Shown here piece by piece: positions 25,901-37,900 of a DNA stretch of 64,000 bases. The notes beneath the pieces were generated by a model. It ran no database searches, was not told the DNA's origin, and saw only the letters and a program-made list of their open reading frames with translations. The position numbers and the translations under genes were made by a program. The stretch spans positions 15,783,001 to 15,847,000 of the forward strand of contig NC_081812.1 of NCBI RefSeq assembly GCF_030704535.1, given 5' to 3'. The DNA comes from Vitis vinifera (taxonomy: Eukaryota; Streptophyta; Magnoliopsida; Vitales; Vitaceae). The first letter of the stretch is position 1. Every line of letters begins with the position of its first letter.

Positions 25901-27460
25901 AGGATCCTTGAGCGATGCATCAAAGTTTTTTAACACGGGTGAAACTTTTCAAATCAGAAAGCCCTGAAATCCTTTAGATGGTATTATTTCGTATGTGTCA
26001 AGACTGGAGCAAGTGTTGCTCTAAGAAAATGACTGGCCTTATTGCCCACATGCAAAAGAACTACAAATCCACAGCAACCAGACGAATTTCATTTAGGGCC
26101 CTCCACAAATCGATGCTTGGTAGGGCTAGCTGTTTTCTGGCGCTCGCGGGATGCGTCCCTTCAAGGGCTCAAAGACGATTTTAATAAGAAGAGCAGTGTT
26201 TGGACCTCAACAGTACCTGCACCCATGTGATGCAGGGCGAGAATATCTTGGACTTAACGTAAGAGTGCGGGGGAACCTCCATGCACCCTCTCTATCAAAG
26301 TGTCTGGACTCTGAAACAAGCCTTGACGTGAACCATGATCCTGTTTACTTAATAATTAGAATTTGATTTGCCTGGAATTTACCATTTATTATTCCTGATA
26401 TTCTTCTCGTGATACCTACATTCTCTTAATAGTAAAATATTATCTTTCCTGCCAGCGGAAAACGAATCCAAATGCCCAAACAACCGTGGAAGTGTTTTCC
26501 GTCGGGCAAATCTCACCTTTTGATAACCTGTGAATAACATGCCAATAACCCCATAATCAAACAAAATATGGTAGTACATTTGCCTACTATTCACTCCTCT
26601 TCAATAATTATTGTACTTCCTTTGTGGTACAATGATATATGCAGTACAAGATTCTTTCACACCGTTAATAATTGGTCGAGGGAGATATTATAGAAAGGAA
26701 AAGGGTAAACGGGGTACTAAATAAAATACCTTCTCGATGCCCTACCATAAGGAAAGCTGCAACCTTCCACAGGATACTAAAACCTCCACTGAAATATTTA
26801 CTCCTTGGGGGTTGGGTTGGTAAAGAGTCACTCTCGCCTGTTGGATCGACGGAGCGGTTGATGTTCACTTTCCTCTTTTGCAACTTTGTAGTTTTATCTT
26901 TTTACCCCTTGTTGGGATACTTTTCTGGCCAAGCAGTCAACAAAAAGAACGTTTTCCTTCGGCGAGACTGATACGAAGGAGAAAATCTGCGTCCACACCT
27001 GTCATGAATCATGATAGAGAGTTTAAATGTTATCCACACGCGCCTCGGGCGCGGATGCGTGTGATCCGGCCGTGTACTACACACGCGTTTGGGGCGAGTG
27101 GGGAGTGAGGCCACGTCAGACCACGAAACTCGTTACTAGTGATAAATGTATATTCCACGTATCCCTTCATCAAAAAATAGTTGGATTGTGGTTTTGGAAG
27201 GGGCATGGAGTTGGGATCAAATTACAGCTATGCCATTGTTGAGTTGTGTTGCATTAATGGTAGTTTGGTAAATATTAAATAAATAAAAATTACAACAATG
27301 CATCCGACTTTTATAGTCTAAAGAAATGAGACGTAGAATTTCTGTATTTGCAGCAAAGAAAATTAGTATGTATTCACATAAATTACCATAAAATTTAATT
27401 GTAACAAATTAATTTTGGTGCCCGTGAATGTGATGAGACCGATATAAATGCTGGTTTGAA

Positions 27461-27737
27461 GTGTGCAGTTTGAGTGGGGAGCAATAGCAGAATGCGACAG
27501 AGGTGCACTCCTTTCAAAATCATCAACCGTCCATTAAATCGTCATACACGTAAAAGTAACGTATGGTATTATTGGTATAGTTGGAGAAAATTCCACAAGT
27601 CACAGGGAAGATGAACACGCGCGTGCAAGGAGGCAGATACAATTATAGACCGACGCTTAAGTGATCGGCATGATGCGGGGTTTCTGACAGGTGGACGGTG
27701 GATAGACAACGTTCTCTCTCCTCCACTGCATTATATA
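27461..27737 (+). promoter_or_regulatory. metallothionein promoter: TATA box and metal-response-like motifs
   Basis: TATATA at 27732-27737 lies 85-90 bp before the start codon, correct for a leader of about 55-60 nt. Two matches to the degenerate metal-response consensus TGCRCNC occur nearby: TGCACTC at 27504 and, inverted, GTGTGCA at 27461. CGCG-type motifs (CAMTA-like) occur at 27040, 27083 and 27617. The TATA call is firm; the other motifs are short enough to arise by chance. Confidence 0.5.
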
Positions 27738-27822
27738 GTGGGGGCTAAGGCCTCCCCTTAGACTCGCACTACCGGAGTTTTAGGTGACTGATCATTTTCT
27801 CCATTTCCATCCATCTCTGAAA

Positions 27823-28549
27823 ATGTCTTGCTGCGGAGGAAACTGCGGTTGTGGGTCTGGCTGCACCTGCGGCAGCGGCTGTGGAGGGTAATTGTTCACT
27901 GTCATTTAGATTTGTTTGCTTGTGGTTTTCAGAGAGAAAAGCTTTTGATGGATGGAAAAAAGGTTGGCGAGATTAAAGATCTTTCACTATCTTAAGCCAT
28001 CCTTGTAAAAATTCTGAAACTTTTCACACTCGGTTTTGCCGTCCTCTTTCTCGGAGAGAAAAAGAAAATGCCGTGCTTTACACTTTCCCTGGAAAACAAA
28101 GGGGCCTTGGGGTCTCTTAGCATCTTCATTTTTTTTATTTAAATCAGGTGGTGGGTTATTGTAAGAAATTTTTGGTTCCAGGACTGTGTTGGGTGTGTTC
28201 TTGATGGGCATTTATGGTGGTTTTTTTTGAAGATATCTATCTGTTTTACTTATTTGTATAATTTTCTTCGATGATGCAGATGCAAGATGTACCCGGACTT
28301 GAGTTTCTCTGAGGGCGCCACCACCACTGAGACCATCATTGCTGGTGTTGCACCAGTGAAGACGTATGTGTTTTCATAACCTATAGTCAATGATTGAATA
28401 AACCAATATGTTATCATGATTTTTGATAGAAGATAATGGATTGAATTATAATTTGCAGGCACTTTGAGGGATCTGAGATGGGCGTGGGAGCTGAGAACGG
28501 ATGCAAGTGTGGATCCAACTGCTCGTGTGATCCTTGCACTTGCAAATGA
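27823..28549 (+). CDS. type 2 metallothionein
   Basis: Small cytosolic Cys-rich protein that binds Cu, Zn and Cd and buffers redox stress. Exons 27823-27887, 28280-28363 and 28459-28549 give 79 aa, the usual size. The N-terminal Cys domain ([20 protein letters not shown]) has the Cys-Cys start and CxC pairs that define plant type 2. The Cys-free spacer contains [24 protein letters not shown] and [13 protein letters not shown]. The C-terminal domain [15 protein letters not shown] has three CxC motifs. Both introns are of canonical GT-AG type and split codons. A TATA box lies upstream at 27732. The 3' flank has a 14-A run at about 28780, close to the expected polyadenylation area. Plant type 2 genes are usually highly expressed in leaves; that is family knowledge, not seen here. 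Confidence 0.97.
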
Positions 28550-30206
28550 GAAACCACTCCCTTACCACCACCAGAGTAGAGACCACCGTAGAAGAAGGAA
28601 TAATAGCATATGACGACCCTACGTGTTTGTGTCTTGAGTCCTGTATGATCAAGGTGTTTTTAGGAGTCTTCTAAAATAAGGTAGTCATGGCTAGGCTTCT
28701 GTTCTAGCAAATCATCAGTCTCTGGTTTGTTATGGTTTCTACCATGGCTGCTTAGTATTTGGTCAGTGTAATAATAATTAAAAAAAAAAAAAAGTACTGA
28801 TAGTATGATGAAGGTCTCTGCTGGTTTTTCTTGATTTTCATGTCTGTGTTGGAAGAGTGAGAGTTTGAAGCAATGAATGACAACTCCTATCTTCTATAAC
28901 TTCCTGGCTCAACCTCTTCTTCTCTTTCCGGGTGTCATTTGAATTATAGCAAAAATAAAGAAGAAATGAAATTGAAAAGAAAGGCAACAGTGGAGAGATG
29001 AAATGGGTGGTTGAAGAAGAAGAAACAAAGCATGGTTGGCCGATGTTGAGACAGTGAAAAAATGAAGTACTCGAATCAATATTTTTTTTTTGGCATATTC
29101 GTCCTTTCACGTTAGTCTTTATCAAAAGCAAAAAGCCGTCTTAATCAAAAGCAAAAAGCCATCAACTGCCTCCACCACTCCTACAGATGATATTAATAGG
29201 ATTTTGGTCAAAATCCCAGCTTTCTGAGGCGCCCGATGGCCACGGCACAAACCATAATTAGGAAGAGATTTCCTTGTTTTTACCTTCTTTTTGTGCTCCA
29301 CAGGACCACAACCAACTTTTTAATATTAAGAGAAAAGGGAAATAATCAACTATTGAAAAGGGGATCCCCTTGGGTCTTCCCCACTCTGTGGTGGGACCAT
29401 TGCCGCCATCTATTTCAAACCTAGTTTGTCATCTTGATGAGATGATAAGAAGAACTTCAAGTCGAGTTTGTCATCTTGATGAAGTGATAAGAAGAAAAAG
29501 TGAAATAAATATATATATTTGGAAGCACTAAAACGTTACTTTAAAAAGGGTATGGTTGATATATATTTTCTTTTTGCAAATGCCTCGATGCATGAGTATT
29601 GGCTATAGAAATTTACAACTCCAAGAAATGATATATTTGTACATAAAAAGATGAATTGATTAATCTTTAACATCAAATATGATTTTAAAATAATGATAGA
29701 ATCTTGGGCTAGTTCCCATAAAATTTGAGGGAAAAAAAATATAAAAGAAAAGTAAAAGGAAAGAAAAAAGTAAAAGAAAATAAAAAATAGATTAAAAGTC
29801 GATAAATTATTTTTTTTGTTACTTCAAACTCATTTTATTTATTTTTACTCATCAATATAAAGATTAAATAATATAAAAATATATAAGTTTTTAATTAGTT
29901 TTAATTATATTTAATTTTCTTTTTCTTTGCATTTTTTTTATTTTCTTAGTATTTTCAGAGAACCAAACATAACCTTAAGAAAAAAAAAGATATTCTTAGC
30001 TTTATCAAGATATCATCAATAGAAGATCATTAGAATTTAATAAAAGTTGGAATTTTAAGACCCATCATCCCATCTTGAATGGAAGCAAATACGTGCCTAA
30101 AAGTCAAATGATTCCAAGCATGCTACAAAGATTACAACATCGCAAGTAATCCGCGAACAAGGGATTTCGCCTACAAATGTGAGTGAATGAGCTTTGCTTT
30201 CCCTGG
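28550..30206. other. spacer between metallothionein and kinesin 3' ends
   Basis: The metallothionein 3' UTR is followed by unremarkable sequence, two small direct repeats (ATCAAAAGCAAAAAGCC at about 29121 and 29144; GTTTGTCATCTTGATGA at about 29425 and 29467) and a MITE at about 29710-29975. The genes are convergent. No protein-like frame was seen. Confidence 0.55.
29710..29975. mobile_element. MITE, same family as 22662-22988, left end eroded
   Basis: The right end GAGAACCAAACATAACCTTA and a core with TTTTAATTAGTTTTAATTATA match the family. The left terminal repeat is not clear, so the start is approximate. Confidence 0.5.
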
Positions 30207-33200
30207 TCAATCAAATATTCCTTTAGCAGTTCTACCAAATACGTTATAGACCTGTGGATGGTTTTTGAGCAAAGTAGTCTTGTGTTAAAATCTTGTTATG
30301 GCTGAATCTTTAAGCAGCTTAAGAAAGAACAACTGCTAAACATTATTACCTGTTTGGATGAGAGGCCAATCTTCTCCAAATCACTCAACTGGACCAATAA
30401 AAGCTATACTCATTAGCATTACTTGATTAATTGAATGAACTTAAAAGCTCAAATCAGCAACAGATGGGCTTCTTACCATTTTTAGTGGACTTGCTTCTCT
30501 GAGTTCAAGTATGTACTCTGCCCTTTTCTGTCCAATCCCCTGGATGACGATAGCAAGGATGAGAAAAGATGTCAGTTATATGAAAAAGATGATAAATTTG
30601 GGGTGTTGCTGTTGATATATTTAAGTATACCTTTAACTCCAACAGCTCCTCTCTGTAGTGAAATTGGCCAATAATGAGCTATAGTTAGTCCTCTTGCATA
30701 GAAAAAACCAAAGAAAAATGAAGGAATTTAATAGAGAAACTCTCACTCACATGCTGGCAGTATTCAAGAAGTCGATATATTCTTGAATGAGGGAGCTCTG
30801 TGTGTTAGATATTAATACAAATCAGTACTACAGGTAGAGAAGACTGGGGAGGAAGAAAAACAGTATGATGTGCTTCTACATACCTTTAAATTAGAAGTTC
30901 GCACATTAAATTTATCAAGGGGTGTGTCAACCATTTGGAAGTTGTCATTTGCACAGGTCATGTTAGTGGGTGTTTTGGGAGTCTTTGGCTCAAAGGGTAC
31001 TGAGCATACTTGGCCTTTGGATGAGAGATCCTCGAGAGGTTTTCTGCTATCATCGGAGTTGACAGGGGAGAGAACTTTTCTTAGAGAACCCTGAAGAGCT
31101 TTAAATTTCTCACTAATTGGTGGTGATCCAATAGAGTTGGCAGATTTCATGGTTGTCATCTTCTTGTCATTTGCCAATGCATCATCTATGGAAAAGTAAA
31201 ACAATTTTTAAAGCTTTAGAGAGAAATTCAAGCAGCCTTGCTAGAGACCTTTTGCAGCTTCCATGGAAAATTCAAGCAGCCTATAGATAGCTACACAAGC
31301 TAAGCAAGTGGAAGCAACAAAAACAGTTTTGGAATATTTTGATCTTATAATCAATTTTGATTTCCTTGAATTGTCTTAAGCAACAGATCAAGTGTGATAA
31401 ATCTCAGATAGAAGCAAAATACCAGGTAAAATTGTATTTGTTTCTGAGGCACTCCCATCCCCACCAGCCTTGAACTCATCTTCTGTATTGTTGGTATTGT
31501 TCTCAGCAGCAAAGTTGAAACTCTGCAATGAAACTTCAATCTGTGAATATGAAAGACTAAAATGTTTTATGAAGGCCAAAAAAATCTACAAATAGGAAAC
31601 AATAAGATGTTTTATAACTGCATTTTCTACTTACAGGTTGAATGAAAAGAAAACAAGCATTACATGAGTTGAGTCAAGAAACTCATCAGGTGAAACTAAG
31701 AAAGTGTTAATTTTCCATCATTGAAACAGTCAGGCATTAACTTGTCATATAAATAGCATATAAAATTTCCATGAAATGTTTTACCAAATTCTAGAACTTA
31801 CCTCCGTGCCAGAATCAACTGAACCTCTATTGTTGAATAAATTTCTGTGCTGCACAGAAAGAACCCTGCAAATAAAAAATAAAATGTCTTGATTGGAACT
31901 AATGTGTCATGTATTATCACAAAAAATTCATGTGTAGTCTTACCTTTCTTTAGCATTAGAAGCACCTTGGTTTGTAATAGCCTTTGCTTTTGTGGAGCTG
32001 TGACATGGATAGGGCTTCTTCAAAGAGCTCAAAGAACTAGGAGCTTTGCTCATAAGAGGAGAACCAAATGCCCTCATTCTTTGTGCACTCTTTGTCTTTC
32101 CTTTTGATTCAAGCCAGGCACGCAATTTCGCCTCCATGTCAACTTTAACATTTGGAGTATCTTGTTTTTGAGCTGATGGAACAGAGTTAGATATGTGGCG
32201 CGACCGTGCAGCCAAGCTGACCGTATGAACAGATTCTTGGTACTCTCCTGGATTCTGTTGGTACCAAAAATGGAATTACTATTAGCATCCAATAGTACCA
32301 AAAATGGGAAAATCAGTCCTGGGAATGTTCATGATAACAATTTCTTACCAGACAAGCAACCATCAATGCACGGCTGGTTCCTCCAAGGGAATCTTGCAGT
32401 ATCCGGGTCAGTTTGCTTTCTCTGTATGGTACTCGGGGCTTGTTATTGTTAAGGGCATAAATCACATTTGATAAGGCAAATAGGGACTGGTTGATCTTAG
32501 CACTCTCTTGGAGACGTATCCCTTCATTGCAGGTTCTTCTGTTGTCTTCATTACCTGATCAAATCAAATCTACAGTTCAGAAAGCTTGATATAAACCAAT
32601 AATTGAGTTGATCAAGGGGTAGTGCAAAACCTGCTAAATCGATGAGGTTCAACTTCCCAGTAACAACAGCACCGAAGCCATCATCACAAGGAGTGGAAAC
32701 AGATATCACAAGGACTCCATGGCTTCTGCTAGAGACATCATTAAGCCCTGTGTGTGCAACTTTTCTGCGCTGAATTCCATGAGAGAAGACCTCATAAAAT
32801 TCAGACATGGAACTTATTGGGACACGAGATAAGCCCTTTAGATGAATCTGCCCATCTTTGTCATCCAATATTGCAATTTCCTTTGCTTTGACTTCCAACA
32901 GATCATAACATCTGTCCATATAGACCTCATAATATGACATCTCTGCAGTGCTGGCTGTGCTCCAGCACATAGTTAGAACTGCTGACATGGTAAGTGGCAT
33001 TAGACCTGGAAGCTCATCAGTGCCCTGCATCATCAATGATGTCTTGGATTTTCACCATGAAGATAATAAGAAGACAGAAATAAAAGAAGCTGAAATTCTG
33101 TTTGGAGAATGTTCTGAAAAACAATTTTCCATTCTCTAAACAAAGACAGTTTTCCAACTTCAAAAAACATGTTTGACAAATTTTGGATTGAAAATAGTTT

Positions 33201-34497
33201 TCTAGGAATTTATTATGAAAACAAGATGATTTTTGAGATCATACTTGAATTGTACATAAGTGCACAATGCCTTTAAAAGAATCAACAGAGAAAACTGTTT
33301 TTCATATTTGAATTCCTAAACAAAATTTTGTTCTGAAAAAACAGGCTTTTCTTAAAAATCAGTGGTCAAACAAACTCTAATTCTTTATTTACTTGATGAT
33401 AAATTAAAATTGGAGCCTCGAACTTATTCTTATTGGGACTAAAAGAAACAAAACCCTCCATTCAACTGATCCCAATTCAACTATTTAACTGAGGTGGGAA
33501 TTTTCTTTTCATATCTCCCCAACCAGAACCACATTAAAAATATGATTGAAAAAAGGAGAAACTTGTCCTATATAAAGAATAACTTTGTTTTCCTCAATTT
33601 TCTGGGAAAATAAACAGCGGTTCATAGAAATTAGCACTAGGAAACAAAAATTGGGTTCTTTATCCATTTGCCTGATTGAGGATGACTCTCATTTTTTCCA
33701 AAACTAAATACCAAAAAAAAAAAAAAAAACCAATATATATCAAATTCAAAATTTTATTCACCTCTCTTAATTGTCCAAAGATTTTTGGGGAAACAAACGG
33801 AAGGTAACTGGAAATAAACAAGTCCCAGAAATAGAAATTGGTTACTTGGTTTTCCAAAGCCCAAACAACATAAAAGCATCCAAAAATAAACAATAAAAAA
33901 TCATTTACTCTTCTTTACCATCCTCGGTTTTCTGGGCAAGCAAACAGAAGGCAACAAGAAGTAAACTAGGCCTAGAAATAGAAACTGGGTTGTGGGTTTC
34001 TCTTGATACGGACCTGCATGGTGTAGGTTTTTCCACTGCCAGTTGCCCCATAAGCGAAGACAGTGGCATTGCAGCCATGAAAGATACCTGGAATCAAAGG
34101 GCTTACTTCTCTGTAAAAAATCAGACTCACATTGTTGTCATGTGGGCCAAGAAAAGAGTCCAACTTGTAGCACTCCCTGCGACTACACCCAGAAACAACA
34201 CAACCCAGAAGCCGAATCAGTGACAAACACCCAGAGATCAAGGGCTCAAGATCTAAACCAAAAGCATGAAAATTTTCACCTGGTTTCTTGATCATTAAGA
34301 TGAACAACAACTTCTTCACCAGATTCACAGTCTTGATCAAGGACCGAGGCGCACGAAATCGGGTTGCCGTTTTTGGCAGCGGCGATTTCGTGGGGAAGAA
34401 AGGGGCGCACCCTCACGATGACCCTGACCTTGGAGATGGAGGTGGATTGCAATTGCATAGTGTTTGCCTTTTTGGGGGTGATGAGTGAGGTTGCCAT
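30207..34497 (-). CDS. kinesin-10 family motor with C-terminal HhH domain
   Basis: Microtubule motor of the kinesin-10 (Kid/NOD-related) group, expected on mitotic chromosomes or spindle. Thirteen exons: 34497-34280, 34182-34014, 33024-32631, 32554-32349, 32254-31944, 31865-31802, 31522-31423, 31185-30884, 30797-30751, 30652-30631, 30539-30477, 30388-30350, 30251-30207. They total 1980 nt, in frame, giving 659 aa. The motor has [11 protein letters not shown] near the start, P-loop GATGSGKT (118-125), switch I NDVSSRSH (224-231) and switch II DLAGNEDNRR from residue 258, in place of the usual DLAGSER. It ends in [16 protein letters not shown] and [15 protein letters not shown]. The C-terminus ([32 protein letters not shown]) is a helix-hairpin-helix DNA-binding fold, as in animal Kid. 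The length suits KIN-10B/10C; which one is not settled. Confidence 0.92.
33097..33384. mobile_element. MITE-like insertion in kinesin intron 2
   Basis: Imperfect inverted ends (TTCTGTTTGGAGAATGTTCTG at left; GTGGTCAAACAAACTCTAA at right) bracket a core with repeated GTTCTGAAAAA and TTTTCC blocks. It lies wholly within the intron between exons 2 and 3. Boundaries are approximate and the family is unknown. Confidence 0.4.
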
Positions 34498-34980
34498 AGA
34501 GGAAGAGAAGATTCGATTTGCAGAGAGTGTGGAGAGACAAAGGCGGTGCTCATGAAAAATGACCGTTGAAAGGCCGGGCTTGGGTTTTAAACTTTGGAGC
34601 TGCGGTTTCTGTTTGAATTTGAGTGGGCCAATGTGGCTGCTGCGCTCTTTTTTGGCTTCTTTCCATTTTCACGTGCCACGTCATCAATTCATGTATGCCA
34701 CGTGCTCATCAATTTTTGCTAATTGTTATGATGAGGTCATCTCCCAAATTCATATAAATTAAATAAAATCCATATATCCCAAATTGGGTAATTTTAATTA
34801 AAAAAATAATGATGAGTCCCGATGGGCAACGATTTCGTTGAGAGTTGGCTTGTGTATATGAAGAAGCATGGCCTGGTAGTTGGTTGGACTGTTGTAAGTC
34901 AGTAGGGTTTTAGGGTTTGGGGTTTTGGGAAAGAGGAGGAGGAGGAGTCCAAAACCTCATTGTTCCATAAGGCGGTGAAG
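34498..34980. promoter_or_regulatory. bidirectional promoter between kinesin-10 and TIM9
   Basis: The two start codons are 483 bp apart, head to head. Visible motifs: an MSA-like site, TTCAACGGTCA on the minus strand (34560-34570), 63 bp upstream of the kinesin ATG; a site II motif TGGGCC (34624-34629); G-boxes CACGTG at 34670 and 34699, with a CCACGTCA between them; TATAAA at about 34753; and telo-box-like AGGGTTTTAGGGTTT at about 34903, some 65 bp before the TIM9 ATG. Site II plus telo-box is typical of nuclear genes for mitochondrial and ribosomal proteins, which fits TIM9. The MSA element fits a G2/M kinesin. Confidence 0.6.
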
Positions 34981-37900
34981 ATGGATAAAAGCATGCTAGG
35001 AGACTTGGACTCTCTTCCCGAGGAAGCTAAGCTCCGAATGTCTGCTATGATCGACCAGCTCCAGATCCGCGACAGGTTCTCTCTCTAAATGTCTCGGTTA
35101 ATTGAATTGGATGGTGTTCTAATATTTGTTTTCTGTATTTGTTTCAATTTGTATGCATGGTGCTATTCTGTGGAGGTGTGCTGATTGTAAAAAGCAATAT
35201 GTATTTTGTATGAATGAGCAATGTGGTGAAATTTATTAATTATTTCCCTTCTGATAGTGATGTGATGAGGTAGAGATTGCATGAATTTGATGTAATTTGG
35301 GGGAAATTAGCAGTTTTAGGTATTATTTGAGTTTCGTGCTTATTTGTGTTGAATGTGGTGTGGGGATAAATCCTTAAGAGGAAGCCTTCTCAGATCCCTA
35401 TGTTTGGGAACTGGGGAATAGAGGGCTGTGATGGTGTTGGGAAGGATTGCGGGTAAGTGTCTTTTTTATCTGAATTTTGTTAGATATTTTAAGAATCGGG
35501 AGTTCTAAGAGGCAGACCATGTCATGAGTTTATTATATGAGGGGACGAATGGGAAGGGTGGGTTGAGAATAGCTTGACATGGACCCATCTCAGGATGGGA
35601 AATTTTCTGTGAAATCTTCTCACCACATGTGGGTTGTTACAACCAGGGGGAGTGCCTTCCCTCAGGAAGTATGGCGAAGCAGAGCCTGAATGGAGGTTAA
35701 GTTTAGCCTGATGGCCTTTTTAGGCATCATTTTGACCATTTGATATTTTGGTGAGGAGAGGAATATTTTCCCTAATTGCCGGTGCAGGATCAAGGGGCAA
35801 GAGACAGTGGACCTCTTGCTTATGCATTCTCTCATAGCTTTGAAGCTATGGATTCCTCTATTCAGATTTATAGAGGTGTGCTAATGCTGCTTAGATCTTT
35901 TAAAGTGATGTTTGATGGTTGGTATGGGAGCTTAGATATTTTAAAGAGATGTTTGATGGTTGGCATGGGAGAATTGTGCAAATAGCAAGGTCATCATGTG
36001 GAGAACTGCTCTCTTATGCTTAGGTGGATGTTATGGAAGAAAGAAACATTTGAAAGTTGGAAGAAATGGAAGAGCCATTGCCAGAGCTGAAGTACTTGTT
36101 CTTTCTTGGATGCCTATTTTATTGGGTTGTCGTTGGTAAAGGGAGTAGGACTCTCTCTCTCACCTATGAGATTTTGTGATTTATTTAATAGCCTGTGTTC
36201 AACTTGTTGTTCCTTCTCATTTTCATTTGGATTTGGCTTTTTGGTAAGCATATTCTTTCAGGCCATTTGAACTTTCTCTTACTATTAAACTAATAGTGAC
36301 CGTTGTATTTGAGATGATTTGGATTTAGCACAAAGTTGATTTATAGAAGCATAGTGTCACAGACTTAGTTTTTTCCTAACCTCGTGCGGCACTTAGACAA
36401 GTCAAGGCCCTTGATCTTGTTAAGTCAGCCTTACTCCCGATGCTTAGCTTGCTAGGCTAAGACACACTCGACTTGGAAGCTTTAGAGGGCATAGTAGGCA
36501 ACACTTAAAGAATGGAAGCTTTACAAGTGCTTTGGAACTCACTTGCTTGGTTAGGAATTGATTTTAGGTGGTGCCTTGGCCAAATGAGGCATTTACCTAT
36601 TTATAGGCACCTTAGGAAGTATATAGAACCTTTGAAAGTTCCTTACAAATAAAAAATCATCTAGAAGCTCCTACATTAGTCTATTTACAACGCTATGTAC
36701 AAGATGCCTTTGGAAGACTCTAGAACACCCCATACTATTCCAATGCTCTCCTAGCCAAGTGTAGAGATGTGTGGGCATCTCTAGCCCTCTCTAGAAGCTT
36801 CCATACTCTTCTACTTTGTAGCTAAGTGTATATATCTCCAGGGGTCTCTAGAAGCTTCCTACCTCCTATATAAGCCTATGGGGAGGGTCATTTGAAGCAT
36901 ATTGTGACACTCTCCTCCACCCATGCCGTTGACGTCCCAGTTGTTGCTTCCTCTTGAAACCTCTTGATGTGTTTCCAAAACTTTCTCAAGGCATCCACAT
37001 GTTATTAGCTTGTCTGCCTCTTAGGTGGTCCTTTCCATCGGACCAGATTCTCTATCATAGGAGGGACCCCTTGTCTCCTGGTGACCCGTTCAATCAAGAT
37101 ATTCTTCACCTTCTTCTCCCATGAGGCCTTGGATGGATGCAAACACCTGCACTTTCAATGTTTGGAGTGTTGCTTCCTCTTGCCCATCGAGTTCACCTTT
37201 CTCTTGGTGACCTTGTCCATGTGTGTGTGGGTTACCTTAGCTCGCTCTCCTTTTGCCTTCTTTACTTGCACCCCTGATAGTAAGGAGGTCTTAGGTGTAC
37301 TAGGCTTTGGGTTGACTTAGAGGACACCTAGTAGCTGCATCGAGCCCATATGTGCTTCGTCTTCCTATTTTCTCTCCTCAATCATGTCACGGGCGCCTTC
37401 TTTTTTGGACAATCCCGTGCCCAATGTGGATCGTCACACAGGAAGCATTTGATTTTAGGCATAAACTCCTTACTTTCTGCCTTACCTTTTCCTTCCCGGA
37501 TGTTAGGCGTCTTGTCTGATCCCATTTTAGGAGCATTGTGGTCCCTTGAAACCTCGTCTCCCCCACTCGTGGTGTGGCTATCCTCCAAAGACTCAACCTT
37601 GGAGGAGTCTTCCCTCTTATAATCCGTTAAATACTTTGCTATTGTCATAGTAGTGGCTAAGTCTTGAACACCTCAGCGCCTTAATTCTTGCTCGGTCCAC
37701 CCTTGCAGGTTATCCATGAAGTTGAATAACAATTCCTTCTCAGTCATATTAGGAATCTCAAGCATGAGCAAAGAGAACTCCTTGACATAGTCACCAATCA
37801 AGCTTGTGTGCTTGAGGCGCCTCATGTTTTTCCTAGCTAAGTAAGCCACATCTTCGGGGTAGAACTGCCTCTTGATCTCCCTCTTGATCTCCATATCGTC

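Larger units (their letters stand above)
21950..27822. other. intergenic spacer between TRM and metallothionein genes
   Basis: It holds the TRM 3' UTR, copy B of the inverted repeat (22412-22590), a MITE (22662-22988), and AT-rich sequence to about 24600. A more balanced stretch at 24600-27800 ends in the metallothionein promoter. Several short frames at 25978-27242 show no recognisable domain and no consistent splice signals. No RNA gene was identified. Confidence 0.5.

Noticed and set aside
25978-27242. Cluster of short plus-strand frames upstream of the metallothionein gene
   Set aside because: They overlap each other in different frames, show no domains and lie in what reads as the promoter region.
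28780-28793. A-run after the metallothionein 3' UTR as evidence of a retrogene
   Set aside because: The gene has two normal introns and a TATA promoter, so it is not a processed copy.
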